NCBI GenBank assembly: GCA_965368175.1
Contig: CBDULX010000095.1
Span: 1-11,421 of the forward strand
Direction of reading: 5' to 3'
Length of the DNA: 11,421 bases
DNA from: CBDULX01 sp965368175
GTDB lineage: Bacteria; Pseudomonadota; Gammaproteobacteria; SZUA-229
Shown here: positions 6,233-11,421 of the stretch, in pieces
Layout of the letters: each line of letters opens with the position of its first letter
Position numbering within the stretch: position 1 is the first letter of the stretch
Made by a program: the position numbers and the translations under genes
Notes under the pieces: generated by a model
What the model saw: only the letters and a program-made list of their open reading frames with translations
The model's database searches: none
Told to the model about the DNA's origin: nothing

Positions 6233-7144
6233 TTAGCTCACCCAGTAATCGATAAATACCCCAATAAACACCACCATGCCAAACCAGTTGTTATTCAGGA
6301 ATGCTTTGAAACACAGCTCGGGTTTTCGGTCCTTGATTAAATATTGCTGGTAGATGGCAAAACCTGCGGCAATGATCAGTGAAACATTGTAGAACAGGCC
6401 AAGCTCCGATTGCCGTCCGATAAAGTAGAGATCCAGCAGCAACATGACTTGAAGCAGGCCGACCATAAGTTTGTCTGCCTCACCGAACAGGATGGCGGTG
6501 GACTTGACGCCGATTTTTAAATCCTCTTCCCGGTCGGCCATGGCGTACATAGTGTCGTAGGCCGTGGCCCAGAGTACTGTGGCCATGAAAATCAGCCAGG
6601 TTACCGGTGTAATTTCATTGGCCTGTGCGGTGAAGGCCATGGGAGCGGCCCAGCCAAAAGCTGCACCCAGGTGAATTTGAGGCATGTAATGAAATCGCTT
6701 GGCGAAGGGGTAGCTGGCTGCCAGTGCAATGCCTACGAAGGACATATAGATAGTGAGGGTGTTCATTAACAGCACCAGTAAAAACGCGGTGATGCTCAGG
6801 CTGGCAAATACCAGCAGGGTTTCGGTGGCGGTGACCCGCCCCGCTGCCAGTGGACGGTCTCGGGTACGTTCCACGTGGGGATCGATCTTACGGTCGGCAA
6901 AATCATTAATGGCACAACCGGCTGAACGCATCAGGAACACACCACTGACAAATACAAACAGTACCAGTAAATCCGGCCAGCCTTTGGCGGCAATCCATAG
7001 CGCCCACAGGGTAGGCCAGAGTAACAGGTAAATGCCGATGGGGCGATCCATTCGCATCAGGTAAGCGTATTGCTCCAGACGTTCCATGGCGTGCTGGTAG
7101 TTGGGTGAATCGTTCAGGGTTTTCAGGTAATTGATCAGGAACAT
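6233..7144 (-). CDS. ubiA: 4-hydroxybenzoate polyprenyltransferase
   Basis: UbiA is an inner-membrane enzyme that joins a polyprenyl chain to 4-hydroxybenzoate, the second step of ubiquinone synthesis. At 303 residues it has the family's two aspartate-rich motifs: NDFADRKID near 100-108, followed by RTRDRPLA, and YDTMYAMADREED near 209-221. They bind Mg-diphosphate and the aromatic acceptor. The first membrane segment contains IGIYLLLWPTLWALW, highly conserved in gammaproteobacterial UbiA, and several further hydrophobic helices follow. The ATG at 7144 gives an N-terminus of about the length seen in Pseudomonas; an internal Met20 is possible, and neither has a clear ribosome-binding site. There is no chorismate lyase gene (ubiC) next to it, although ubiCA is a common pair. 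It converges on the sensor gene and diverges from gor. Confidence 0.95.
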   Translation of the reverse strand: MFLINYLKTLNDSPNYQHAMERLEQYAYLMRMDRPIGIYLLLWPTLWALWIAAKGWPDLLVLFVFVSGVFLMRSAGCAINDFADRKIDPHVERTRDRPLAAGRVTATETLLVFASLSITAFLLVLLMNTLTIYMSFVGIALAASYPFAKRFHYMPQIHLGAAFGWAAPMAFTAQANEITPVTWLIFMATVLWATAYDTMYAMADREEDLKIGVKSTAILFGEADKLMVGLLQVMLLLDLYFIGRQSELGLFYNVSLIIAAGFAIYQQYLIKDRKPELCFKAFLNNNWFGMVVFIGVFIDYWVS

Positions 7145-7157
7145 TATAAATTACATG

Positions 7158-7202
7158 TATTCTGTGATTGTCAGGGCTGCTATATTAACCGATCACAGAA
7201 TA
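7158..7202. promoter_or_regulatory. 11-bp inverted repeat in the ubiA/gor divergent region
   Basis: TATTCTGTGAT at 7158-7168 is exactly complementary to ATCACAGAATA at 7192-7202, with a 23-base spacer containing TATATT. The 124-base region serves two divergent genes, so this could be a pair of operator half-sites or a looped repressor site. The half-sites TGTGAT/ATCACA recall CRP sites, but the spacing is far from the usual six bases. No regulator can be named. Confidence 0.45.
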
Positions 7203-7268
7203 ATTGTTGTAGTGCAGCGCTGAAATCTATTGATCAGTGTTGCCTGGATAGCTTAATAAGGTTGATTG

Positions 7269-8624
7269 ATGGCGAAAAAATACGATTACGATTTGTTGGT
7301 CATTGGCGCTGGTAGTGGTGGCCTTTCGGTTGCAGAGCGGGCGGCGGCCTATGGTATGAAATGTGCCGTGGTGGAAAATGGAAAGATGGGCGGTACCTGT
7401 GTGAATGTGGGTTGTGTACCGAAAAAGGTGATGTGGTTCGGTGCTAATCTGGCCCATGCACTGCACGATGCTGTGGATTATGGTTTTGATGTCGAGAACA
7501 AAGGTTTTGACTGGAAACACCTGGTAGGCAAACGTGATGATTATATTTCGGGTATCAATAGCTGGTATCACACTTACCTGGCGGATATGAATATCGAGGA
7601 AATCCAGGGTTTTGGTTCCATGGTGGATGCCCACACGGTGGATGTGGATGGCAAACCGTTCACGGCGAACCATATTGTGTTATCTCCCGGAACCAAACCG
7701 ATTGTTCCCGATATTCCCGGCGCTGAACATGGCATTACCTCTGATGGTTTTTTTGAATTACAGGAGCGCCCTCAGCGGGTGGCCATTATCGGTTCGGGTT
7801 ATATTGCAGTGGAGCTGGCGGGTGTTTTGAATAGCCTGGGATCAGATGTCTGTATGTATTTACGAAAAGAGCATTTGCTGCGGTCATTTGACGCCATGCT
7901 GCGCGAATCCCTGCTGGAAGAAATGCTGGATCAGGGTATAGGTATTATATCCCGTATCCTGGTGGTGGAAATACGCCGGGAAGAGGATGGCAGCCTGACG
8001 ATAATCGATGAAAAAGGCCAGGAAAATAAAGGCTTTAGTCATGTGATATGGGCCATAGGCCGAGTCCCGAACACCTGGGGTATGAGTCTGGAGGCCGCCG
8101 GGATTGAAACCGATGAGCAGGGCTTTATTACCACCGACATATACCAGAAAACCAACATCGACAATATTTTTGCCCTGGGTGATGTCACTGGCCGAGCGCC
8201 TTTGACCCCTGTGGCTATTGCCGCTGGTCGGCGACTGGCCGATCGCCTGTATGATAATCAGAAGGACCGGCATCTGGATTACCAGCTGGTACCCACAGTG
8301 GTATTTACCCACCCGCCTATCGGCACCGTTGGGCTCACCGAAAAAGAAGCTCGTGAGAAACACGGTGATGCGGTGAAAATATACCAGACCCGGTTTACCG
8401 CCATGTATAACTCAATGACGCGGCACCAGGTAGACACAGCAATGAAACTGGTGTGCGTGGGTGTGGACCAGAAAGTGGTCGGGTGCCACGTTATCGGTCC
8501 GGGTGCCGATGAAATGCTGCAGGGATTTGCGGTGGCCATCCGTATGGGCGCGACAAAGAAAGACTTCGATGATACGGTGGCTATTCACCCCAGCAGTGCG
8601 GAAGAGCTGGTTACGATGCGGTAA
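7269..8624 (+). CDS. gor: Glutathione-disulfide reductase
   Basis: Gor is a cytoplasmic FAD enzyme that reduces glutathione disulfide with NADPH. The 451 residues align closely with the E. coli enzyme. The FAD motif is VIGAGSGG (11-18). The redox-active disulfide is C44/C49 in GGTCVNVGC. The NADPH Rossmann motif is GSGYIAVELAG (175-185), followed by YLRKEHLLR; R199 and R205 set NADPH rather than NADH preference. FALGDVTG is at 301-308, and the C-terminal HPSSAEE carries the active-site His440. The ATG at 7269 has AAGG about seven bases upstream; the TTG just before it is unlikely. It diverges from ubiA over a 124-base region with an inverted repeat and is followed by a cold-shock gene about 105 bases on, without a clear terminator between. 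Confidence 0.96.
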   Translation: MAKKYDYDLLVIGAGSGGLSVAERAAAYGMKCAVVENGKMGGTCVNVGCVPKKVMWFGANLAHALHDAVDYGFDVENKGFDWKHLVGKRDDYISGINSWYHTYLADMNIEEIQGFGSMVDAHTVDVDGKPFTANHIVLSPGTKPIVPDIPGAEHGITSDGFFELQERPQRVAIIGSGYIAVELAGVLNSLGSDVCMYLRKEHLLRSFDAMLRESLLEEMLDQGIGIISRILVVEIRREEDGSLTIIDEKGQENKGFSHVIWAIGRVPNTWGMSLEAAGIETDEQGFITTDIYQKTNIDNIFALGDVTGRAPLTPVAIAAGRRLADRLYDNQKDRHLDYQLVPTVVFTHPPIGTVGLTEKEAREKHGDAVKIYQTRFTAMYNSMTRHQVDTAMKLVCVGVDQKVVGCHVIGPGADEMLQGFAVAIRMGATKKDFDDTVAIHPSSAEELVTMR

Positions 8625-8675
8625 TTTTTCCTGTTTTTCATATTCTGGGAATTTTTCGGTGATTTTTCCGGGATA

Positions 8676-8722
8676 TCTTTCTTAAACTTACAGGTGTTAT
8701 TTATTGGCAAGTTTAAGAAAGA
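8676..8722 (+). promoter_or_regulatory. 5' leader hairpin touching the cold-shock gene ribosome-binding site
   Basis: TCTTTCTTAAACTT at 8676-8689 is an exact inverted repeat of AAGTTTAAGAAAGA at 8709-8722, separated by 19 bases. The ribosome-binding site GAGG occupies 8721-8724, so the stem covers its first two bases, and the ATG follows at 8730. Cold-shock genes are often controlled by temperature-dependent leader structures, so this may be a translational switch. The pairing is seen in the sequence; the regulatory role is inference. Confidence 0.55.
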
Positions 8723-8729
8723 GGTCGTT

Positions 8730-8942
8730 ATGTCTGAAGAATTACAGTCCGGTATAGTAAAATGGTTTAATGATGCAAAAGGATTTGGTTTTATTGTGCA
8801 GAATGATGGTCCCGACGTGTTTGTACACTTCAGGGCGATTAATGGAACAGGACGCAAGTCCTTGCTGGAAGGTCAAAGGGTGACATTTAGCCTGAATCAT
8901 GGTGAGAAGGGGCTTCACGCCGATAATGTCAGTGTGGTGTAA
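8730..8942 (+). CDS. Cold-shock domain protein (CspA family)
   Basis: This 70-residue protein is one cold-shock domain, an OB-fold that binds single-stranded RNA and DNA and acts as an RNA chaperone. The RNP1 motif is KGFGFI at 19-24 and the RNP2-like motif is VFVHF at about 33-37, with the usual SGIVKWFNDAKGFGF opening and an ending VSVV where CspA proteins often have A-x-N-V. The ATG at 8730 has GAGG five bases upstream; an upstream in-frame GTG at 8694 falls inside the leader hairpin and is rejected. It is monocistronic in appearance, with a hairpin leader before it and a stem-loop terminator after it. Which Csp paralogue it is cannot be said, and cold induction is not shown by the sequence. 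Confidence 0.95.
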   Translation: MSEELQSGIVKWFNDAKGFGFIVQNDGPDVFVHFRAINGTGRKSLLEGQRVTFSLNHGEKGLHADNVSVV

Positions 8943-8956
8943 GAAAGTTGTAAGTC

Positions 8957-8994
8957 TCACAACCCCCTGTTGAACTGGCAGGGGTTGTGATTTT
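8957..8994 (+). terminator. Stem-loop terminator after the cold-shock gene
   Basis: TCACAACCCC at 8957-8966 pairs with GGGGTTGTGA at 8981-8990, a ten-pair GC-containing stem, followed by TTTT at 8991-8994. The T tract is short, so termination may be partial and allow some read-through into the carbonic anhydrase gene at 9020. Confidence 0.7.
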
Positions 8995-9019
8995 GGTAGC
9001 TGTTAGATAAAGTTTTAAA

Positions 9020-9559
9020 ATGAATCAAAATATTCGTCCTTTTAAGAAGCAACTTCCTGAAATAGCTGAGTCTGCCTATATCGATCCTGCCGCGGTGGTG
9101 ATTGGTGATGTGGTCATTGGTGCCGATTCATCAGTCTGGCCTATGGCTGCCATTCGTGGTGATGTGAATAGCATTCGCATTGGTGAGCGCACCAATATTC
9201 AGGATGGCAGTGTGCTGCATGTGACCCATGAGGGTCCGTTAGCGCCTGATGGTTTTTCACTGAACATCGGTAGCGAGGTTACGGTGGGCCATAAGGTGGT
9301 ATTGCATGCCTGCACCGTGGAAGATAAGTGTTTGATTGGTATGGGTTCGGTAGTGCTGGATGGTGCGGTGATTTGTTCTGGCTGTATCCTGGGTGCAGGT
9401 AGTGTGGTATCACCGGGTAAAGTGCTGGAAGGCGGTTATTTATATCTGGGTGCTCCGGCCAGGAAGATACGTGAGCTGAATCAAAAAGAAAAAGACTTTT
9501 TAAGCTACTCGGCAAAACATTACGTACGTCTCAAAAACGATTATATGCATTGTGATTGA
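9020..9559 (+). CDS. Gamma-class carbonic anhydrase-like protein (YrdA/CaiE family)
   Basis: This 179-residue protein is a left-handed beta-helix built from hexapeptide repeats (for example VVIGDVVIGADSSVW and IRIGERTNI). It carries the gamma-carbonic-anhydrase histidines: VLHVTH at 65-70 and GHKVVLH at 90-96 (H91 and H96), with H67 or H70 as the third metal ligand. Members form trimers with a metal at each interface. Many YrdA-type members have weak or no shown CO2 hydration, so the true reaction is uncertain. The ATG at 9020 gives the canonical length, with a weak ribosome-binding site. In many gammaproteobacteria this gene lies next to aroE; here the DUF2914-like gene stands between them and aroE points the other way. 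Confidence 0.92.
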   Translation: MNQNIRPFKKQLPEIAESAYIDPAAVVIGDVVIGADSSVWPMAAIRGDVNSIRIGERTNIQDGSVLHVTHEGPLAPDGFSLNIGSEVTVGHKVVLHACTVEDKCLIGMGSVVLDGAVICSGCILGAGSVVSPGKVLEGGYLYLGAPARKIRELNQKEKDFLSYSAKHYVRLKNDYMHCD

Positions 9560-9618
9560 TTGGTGGTTGGTGCTATCTTACAGCTTCTTTATTACCCACT
9601 GAGGGAAGGGCATTAAAA

Positions 9619-10098
9619 ATGAAAATCGTAACATCTGTATTTGCTGCAATTATTTTATTAACCGGTTTATCTGTACAGGCTGAAAGCGGTGTTGCCCGTG
9701 CAGTTTTTGCTACAGATATTCAGGATCGTGAGCCCGTTGATCAGATAGGTCAGCTGACTAACGACAACAGTTCAGTGTATTTTTTCACTGAAATCCGTGG
9801 TCTGGAAGGGCAGACTGTTACTCATCGCTGGGAGCATGGTGGTGAAGTTCGTGCAGAAGTGAATTTCAATGTTGGTGGTAACCGCTGGCGCGTATGGTCC
9901 AGTAAAAACCTGCAGCCAAACTGGTTAGGAGAGTGGAAAGTATCTGTTGTTGATGCAGGCGGTAACGTTCTGTCTCAGGAGAGCTTTGCATATGTACCTG
10001 CAGGTGAAACAGCAGTTGCTGCTCCGTCTGAAATGGAAGCCGAAGATGAAACTGGATCAGAAGGCGAAACTGATTCTGAGGCTTCCCCTGGAGAATAA
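9619..10098 (+). CDS. Secreted DUF2914-like protein with acidic C-terminal tail
   Basis: This 159-residue protein has a signal peptide: MKIV, then a hydrophobic FAAIILLTGLSV and a VQA-ES cleavage site after residue 21, so the mature protein is expected outside the cytoplasm, most likely periplasmic. The mature part contains RAVFATDIQDREPVD, VYFFTEIRGLEG, VTHRWEHGG, RWRVWSSK and GEWKVSVVD. This beta-rich pattern matches, from memory, the DUF2914 family, which often has a FFT-E...H-W-H/R pattern and unknown function. The last 30 residues are low-complexity and acidic (EMEAEDETGSEGETDSE). The ATG at 9619 has GGAAGGG eight bases upstream; a TTG at 9556 overlapping the carbonic anhydrase stop is rejected. 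A strong terminator follows. Confidence 0.85.
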   Translation: MKIVTSVFAAIILLTGLSVQAESGVARAVFATDIQDREPVDQIGQLTNDNSSVYFFTEIRGLEGQTVTHRWEHGGEVRAEVNFNVGGNRWRVWSSKNLQPNWLGEWKVSVVDAGGNVLSQESFAYVPAGETAVAAPSEMEAEDETGSEGETDSEASPGE

Positions 10099-10135
10099 TA
10101 GCAGTGGTAGCTATTGCTGTACCATAGGTACACAG

Positions 10136-10162
10136 AAAGCCCGGTTAGTCCGGGCTTTTTTT
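10136..10162 (+). terminator. Strong rho-independent terminator after the DUF2914-like gene
   Basis: AAAGCCCGG pairs with CCGGGCTTT around the loop TTAGT, followed by a run of seven T residues (10156-10162). The stem is perfect and GC-rich. A second small hairpin, TGTACC-ATA-GGTACA, stands just upstream at about 10118-10132. Confidence 0.93.
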
Positions 10163-10193
10163 GTGCCTGCCATTCAGGAATCAGACTATTTAA

Positions 10194-10329
10194 GGAACCT
10201 CTGATTGAGTCAGGTTGTAGCAGGCTTCGATGAGTGTTTTGATCTTGCACGGAGTGAGGCGGTAGTTATTCTATTGCAACGAAATCGGGAAAAATCTGGA
10301 CGCTTTTAGCCAGGGAACTTCTGATCAAG
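10194..10329. repeat. Repeat-bounded intergenic segment with GGAAC-TCTGAT ends in direct orientation
   Basis: GGAACCTCTGATTGAG at 10194-10209 and GGAACTTCTGATCAAG at 10314-10329 match at 13 of 16 positions and lie exactly 120 bases apart in the same orientation. The first also shares its opening ten bases (GGAACCTCTG) and a preceding TTTAA-like context with the element end at 5540. The segment between them has no ORF with a start signal. It looks like a relic of an insertion or miniature element, not a gene. The wider gene-free gap 10099-10379 holds otherwise only the terminator. Confidence 0.5.
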
Positions 10330-10379
10330 TATATGATGCTTCTGGCTTACAGTTGTGTCCCTTGCTTTTGCTAAATATA

Positions 10380-11216
10380 CTAATCGGATGCCTGATTCAG
10401 GGAATGACGTATTTTCTGGATGACTGGTGCGGTGTCCGGTCGGATCTGGCGCCAGAGATAGAAGGACTCGGCGGCCTGCTCCACCAGCATGCCAAGACCA
10501 TCGAGGCAGGATCTAGCACCCTGTTGCAATCCCCATTTCATGAAGGGTGTCGCTTCGGCTCCGTACATCATGTCATAGCAACAGGCATCGCTAGAGAGCA
10601 AATTGTCCGGCAGAGGCGGTAATTCGCCACTGAGACTGGCAGAGGTGCCATTGATGATTAAATCAAATTTCTCACCGGAAAGTTCATCAAAGCCACAGCC
10701 GGATAGGGTGCCGAGGTCACTAAACTCCTGTGCCAGCTGTGTGGCTTTTGCAACGGTTCGGTTGGCAATCACCAGCTGGCTGGGGAATTGTTGCAGGATT
10801 GGTTCGAGTACGCCGCGTACAGCGCCGCCGGCACCGAGAATCAGGATGTGTTTGGCATTCAGGTGAATATCGTGATTGTTTTTTAAATCATTGACCAGGC
10901 CAACACCATCGGTAGTATCACCGTAATAATCATTTTCCCCATACAGTATCAGAGTATTGACGGCTCCGGCACGTTCAGCACGATCACTTAGTGAACTGGC
11001 CAGTTGCCATGCGTCCTGCTTAAACGGAACGGTGATATTCAGACCCTTACCGCCACTGTCCTGAAACTGTTTAACGAATTCCGCCAGCCGGCCAATTTCT
11101 ACCAGTTCAGCGGTGTAACTAAGTTGCTGACTGGTTTGACGAGCAAATTCACTGTGAATCTGGGGGGATTTGCTGTGGGATACCGGATTGCCTATTACCG
11201 CATATCTATCAGTCAT
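10380..11216 (-). CDS. aroE: Shikimate dehydrogenase
   Basis: AroE reduces 3-dehydroshikimate to shikimate with NADPH, in the cytoplasmic shikimate pathway to aromatic amino acids and folate. At 278 residues it is near the family norm. Shikimate-binding S15 and S17 lie in SHSKSP, catalytic K66 in NITVPFK, N87 in GAVNTL and D103 in TTDGVG. The nucleotide motif is GAGGAVRG at 128-135, and N152-R153-T154 fit NADP preference. The C-terminal GMLVEQAAESFYLW segment is present. The ATG at 11216 is set by homology (MTDRYAVIGNP). Upstream on the same strand lies a diverged duplicate of this start. Its 3' end faces the repeat segment at 10194-10329. The gene usually found before aroE in Pseudomonas (hemF) would lie beyond the window, if present. 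Confidence 0.96.
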   Translation of the reverse strand: MTDRYAVIGNPVSHSKSPQIHSEFARQTSQQLSYTAELVEIGRLAEFVKQFQDSGGKGLNITVPFKQDAWQLASSLSDRAERAGAVNTLILYGENDYYGDTTDGVGLVNDLKNNHDIHLNAKHILILGAGGAVRGVLEPILQQFPSQLVIANRTVAKATQLAQEFSDLGTLSGCGFDELSGEKFDLIINGTSASLSGELPPLPDNLLSSDACCYDMMYGAEATPFMKWGLQQGARSCLDGLGMLVEQAAESFYLWRQIRPDTAPVIQKIRHSLNQASD

Positions 11217-11408
11217 AGTTACAGTTCTTTATATAGTTTATTAATAAAGAGTGCTTCGCACGGCTGAATTTACGGGCCCTCTCTGCCCGCAAAGACGGAT
11301 TTCCTATAACGGCATAGCGGTCAGTCATGGTCTTGCATCCGTTTGGATGAAATTATTGTGAGTGCTCCGCACGGTTGATTTGCGAGTCCTCTCGGCAACT
11401 GCGTCCTG
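11185..11408. repeat. Diverged tandem duplication of about 112 bp spanning the aroE start
   Basis: Unit A (about 11185-11296) and unit B (about 11297-11408) align end to end with an offset of 111-112 bases. Both contain the reverse complement of the aroE start (CAGTCAT at 11210-11216 and 11322-11328). They also share GAGTGCTTCGCACGG (unit A, 11249) and GAGTGCTCCGCACGG (unit B, 11360), then CCTCTC and GC-rich matches. The stretch between the start and the GAGTGC motif has diverged freely. The GTGC-GCAC parts can form small hairpins. The outer edge of unit B is not certain because the window ends at 11421. Confidence 0.75.
11209..11328 (-). pseudogene. Duplicated aroE 5' fragment (39-codon ORF)
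   Basis: The ATG at 11328 opens MTDRYAVIGNP, identical in protein to the first eleven residues of AroE, then continues with unrelated SLRAERARKF...NYD and stops with TGA at 11211-11209, overlapping the true aroE start codon. Across the eleven codons there are six base differences from the real gene, all synonymous. It is probably a duplication remnant. An upstream ORF ending across the aroE start codon could also couple translation, but no ribosome-binding site stands out. Confidence 0.6.
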
Positions 11409-11421
11409 CGTTGCTCTACTA

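Noticed and set aside
7158..7202. CRP site between ubiA and gor
   Set aside because: The TGTGA and TCACA halves are separated by about 25 bases instead of six, so a standard CRP dimer would not span them.
7227..7673. 148-residue minus-strand ORF opposite the gor start
   Set aside because: It is antisense to a clear glutathione reductase with all catalytic residues, and its His/Thr/Ile-rich composition is typical of a shadow frame.
7884..8363. 159-residue minus-strand ORF inside gor
   Set aside because: Fully antisense to conserved gor sequence, with no domain pattern of its own.
8625..8675. Terminator after gor
   Set aside because: Several T runs occur, but no stem of more than four or five pairs precedes them.

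Overview
The window reads as ordinary chromosomal DNA of a gammaproteobacterium, probably marine or aquatic. The UbiA, Gor, HemN, BioB, AroE and gamma carbonic anhydrase proteins all have gammaproteobacterial features, and two small-family proteins (DUF6316-like and DUF2914-like) are typical of marine gammaproteobacteria. This placement is inference from protein character. No rRNA, tRNA, CRISPR array, transposase or phage gene was seen.

Layout, left to right. Positions 1-4425 lie on the minus strand: bioB then bioF (biotin synthesis), a 197-bp spacer holding a palindromic repeat, then hemN (anaerobic haem synthesis), a YbaK-type aminoacyl-tRNA deacylase and the start of a DUF6316-like gene cut by the window edge. 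A ComF-family phosphoribosyltransferase gene diverges from bioB at 4501. A 531-bp AT-rich region without genes (5194-5724) follows. It carries a 130-bp MITE-like element with perfect terminal inverted repeats and a second copy of the palindromic repeat. It leads into a small cysteine-rich FNR/CRP-type sensor protein that has no DNA-binding domain. ubiA (ubiquinone synthesis) converges on that gene. gor (glutathione reductase) diverges from ubiA across an 11-bp inverted repeat. A cold-shock protein with a hairpin leader, a gamma carbonic anhydrase and a secreted DUF2914-like protein follow on the plus strand, ending in a strong terminator. aroE (shikimate pathway) lies on the minus strand at the right end, preceded by a diverged tandem duplication that includes its own first eleven codons.

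The enzymes are housekeeping: biotin, haem, ubiquinone, chorismate and glutathione redox. There is no obvious defence or secretion cassette. The less ordinary content is (1) the sensor-only FNR-like protein, whose leader can form mutually exclusive hairpins; (2) a set of small repeats (two GTCATTTCGACC palindromes, one GGAACCTCTG-ended MITE, and a related pair of GGAAC-TCTGAT motifs 120 bp apart); (3) the aroE-start duplication, in which all coding differences over eleven codons are synonymous; and (4) the long hairpin against the cold-shock gene ribosome-binding site.
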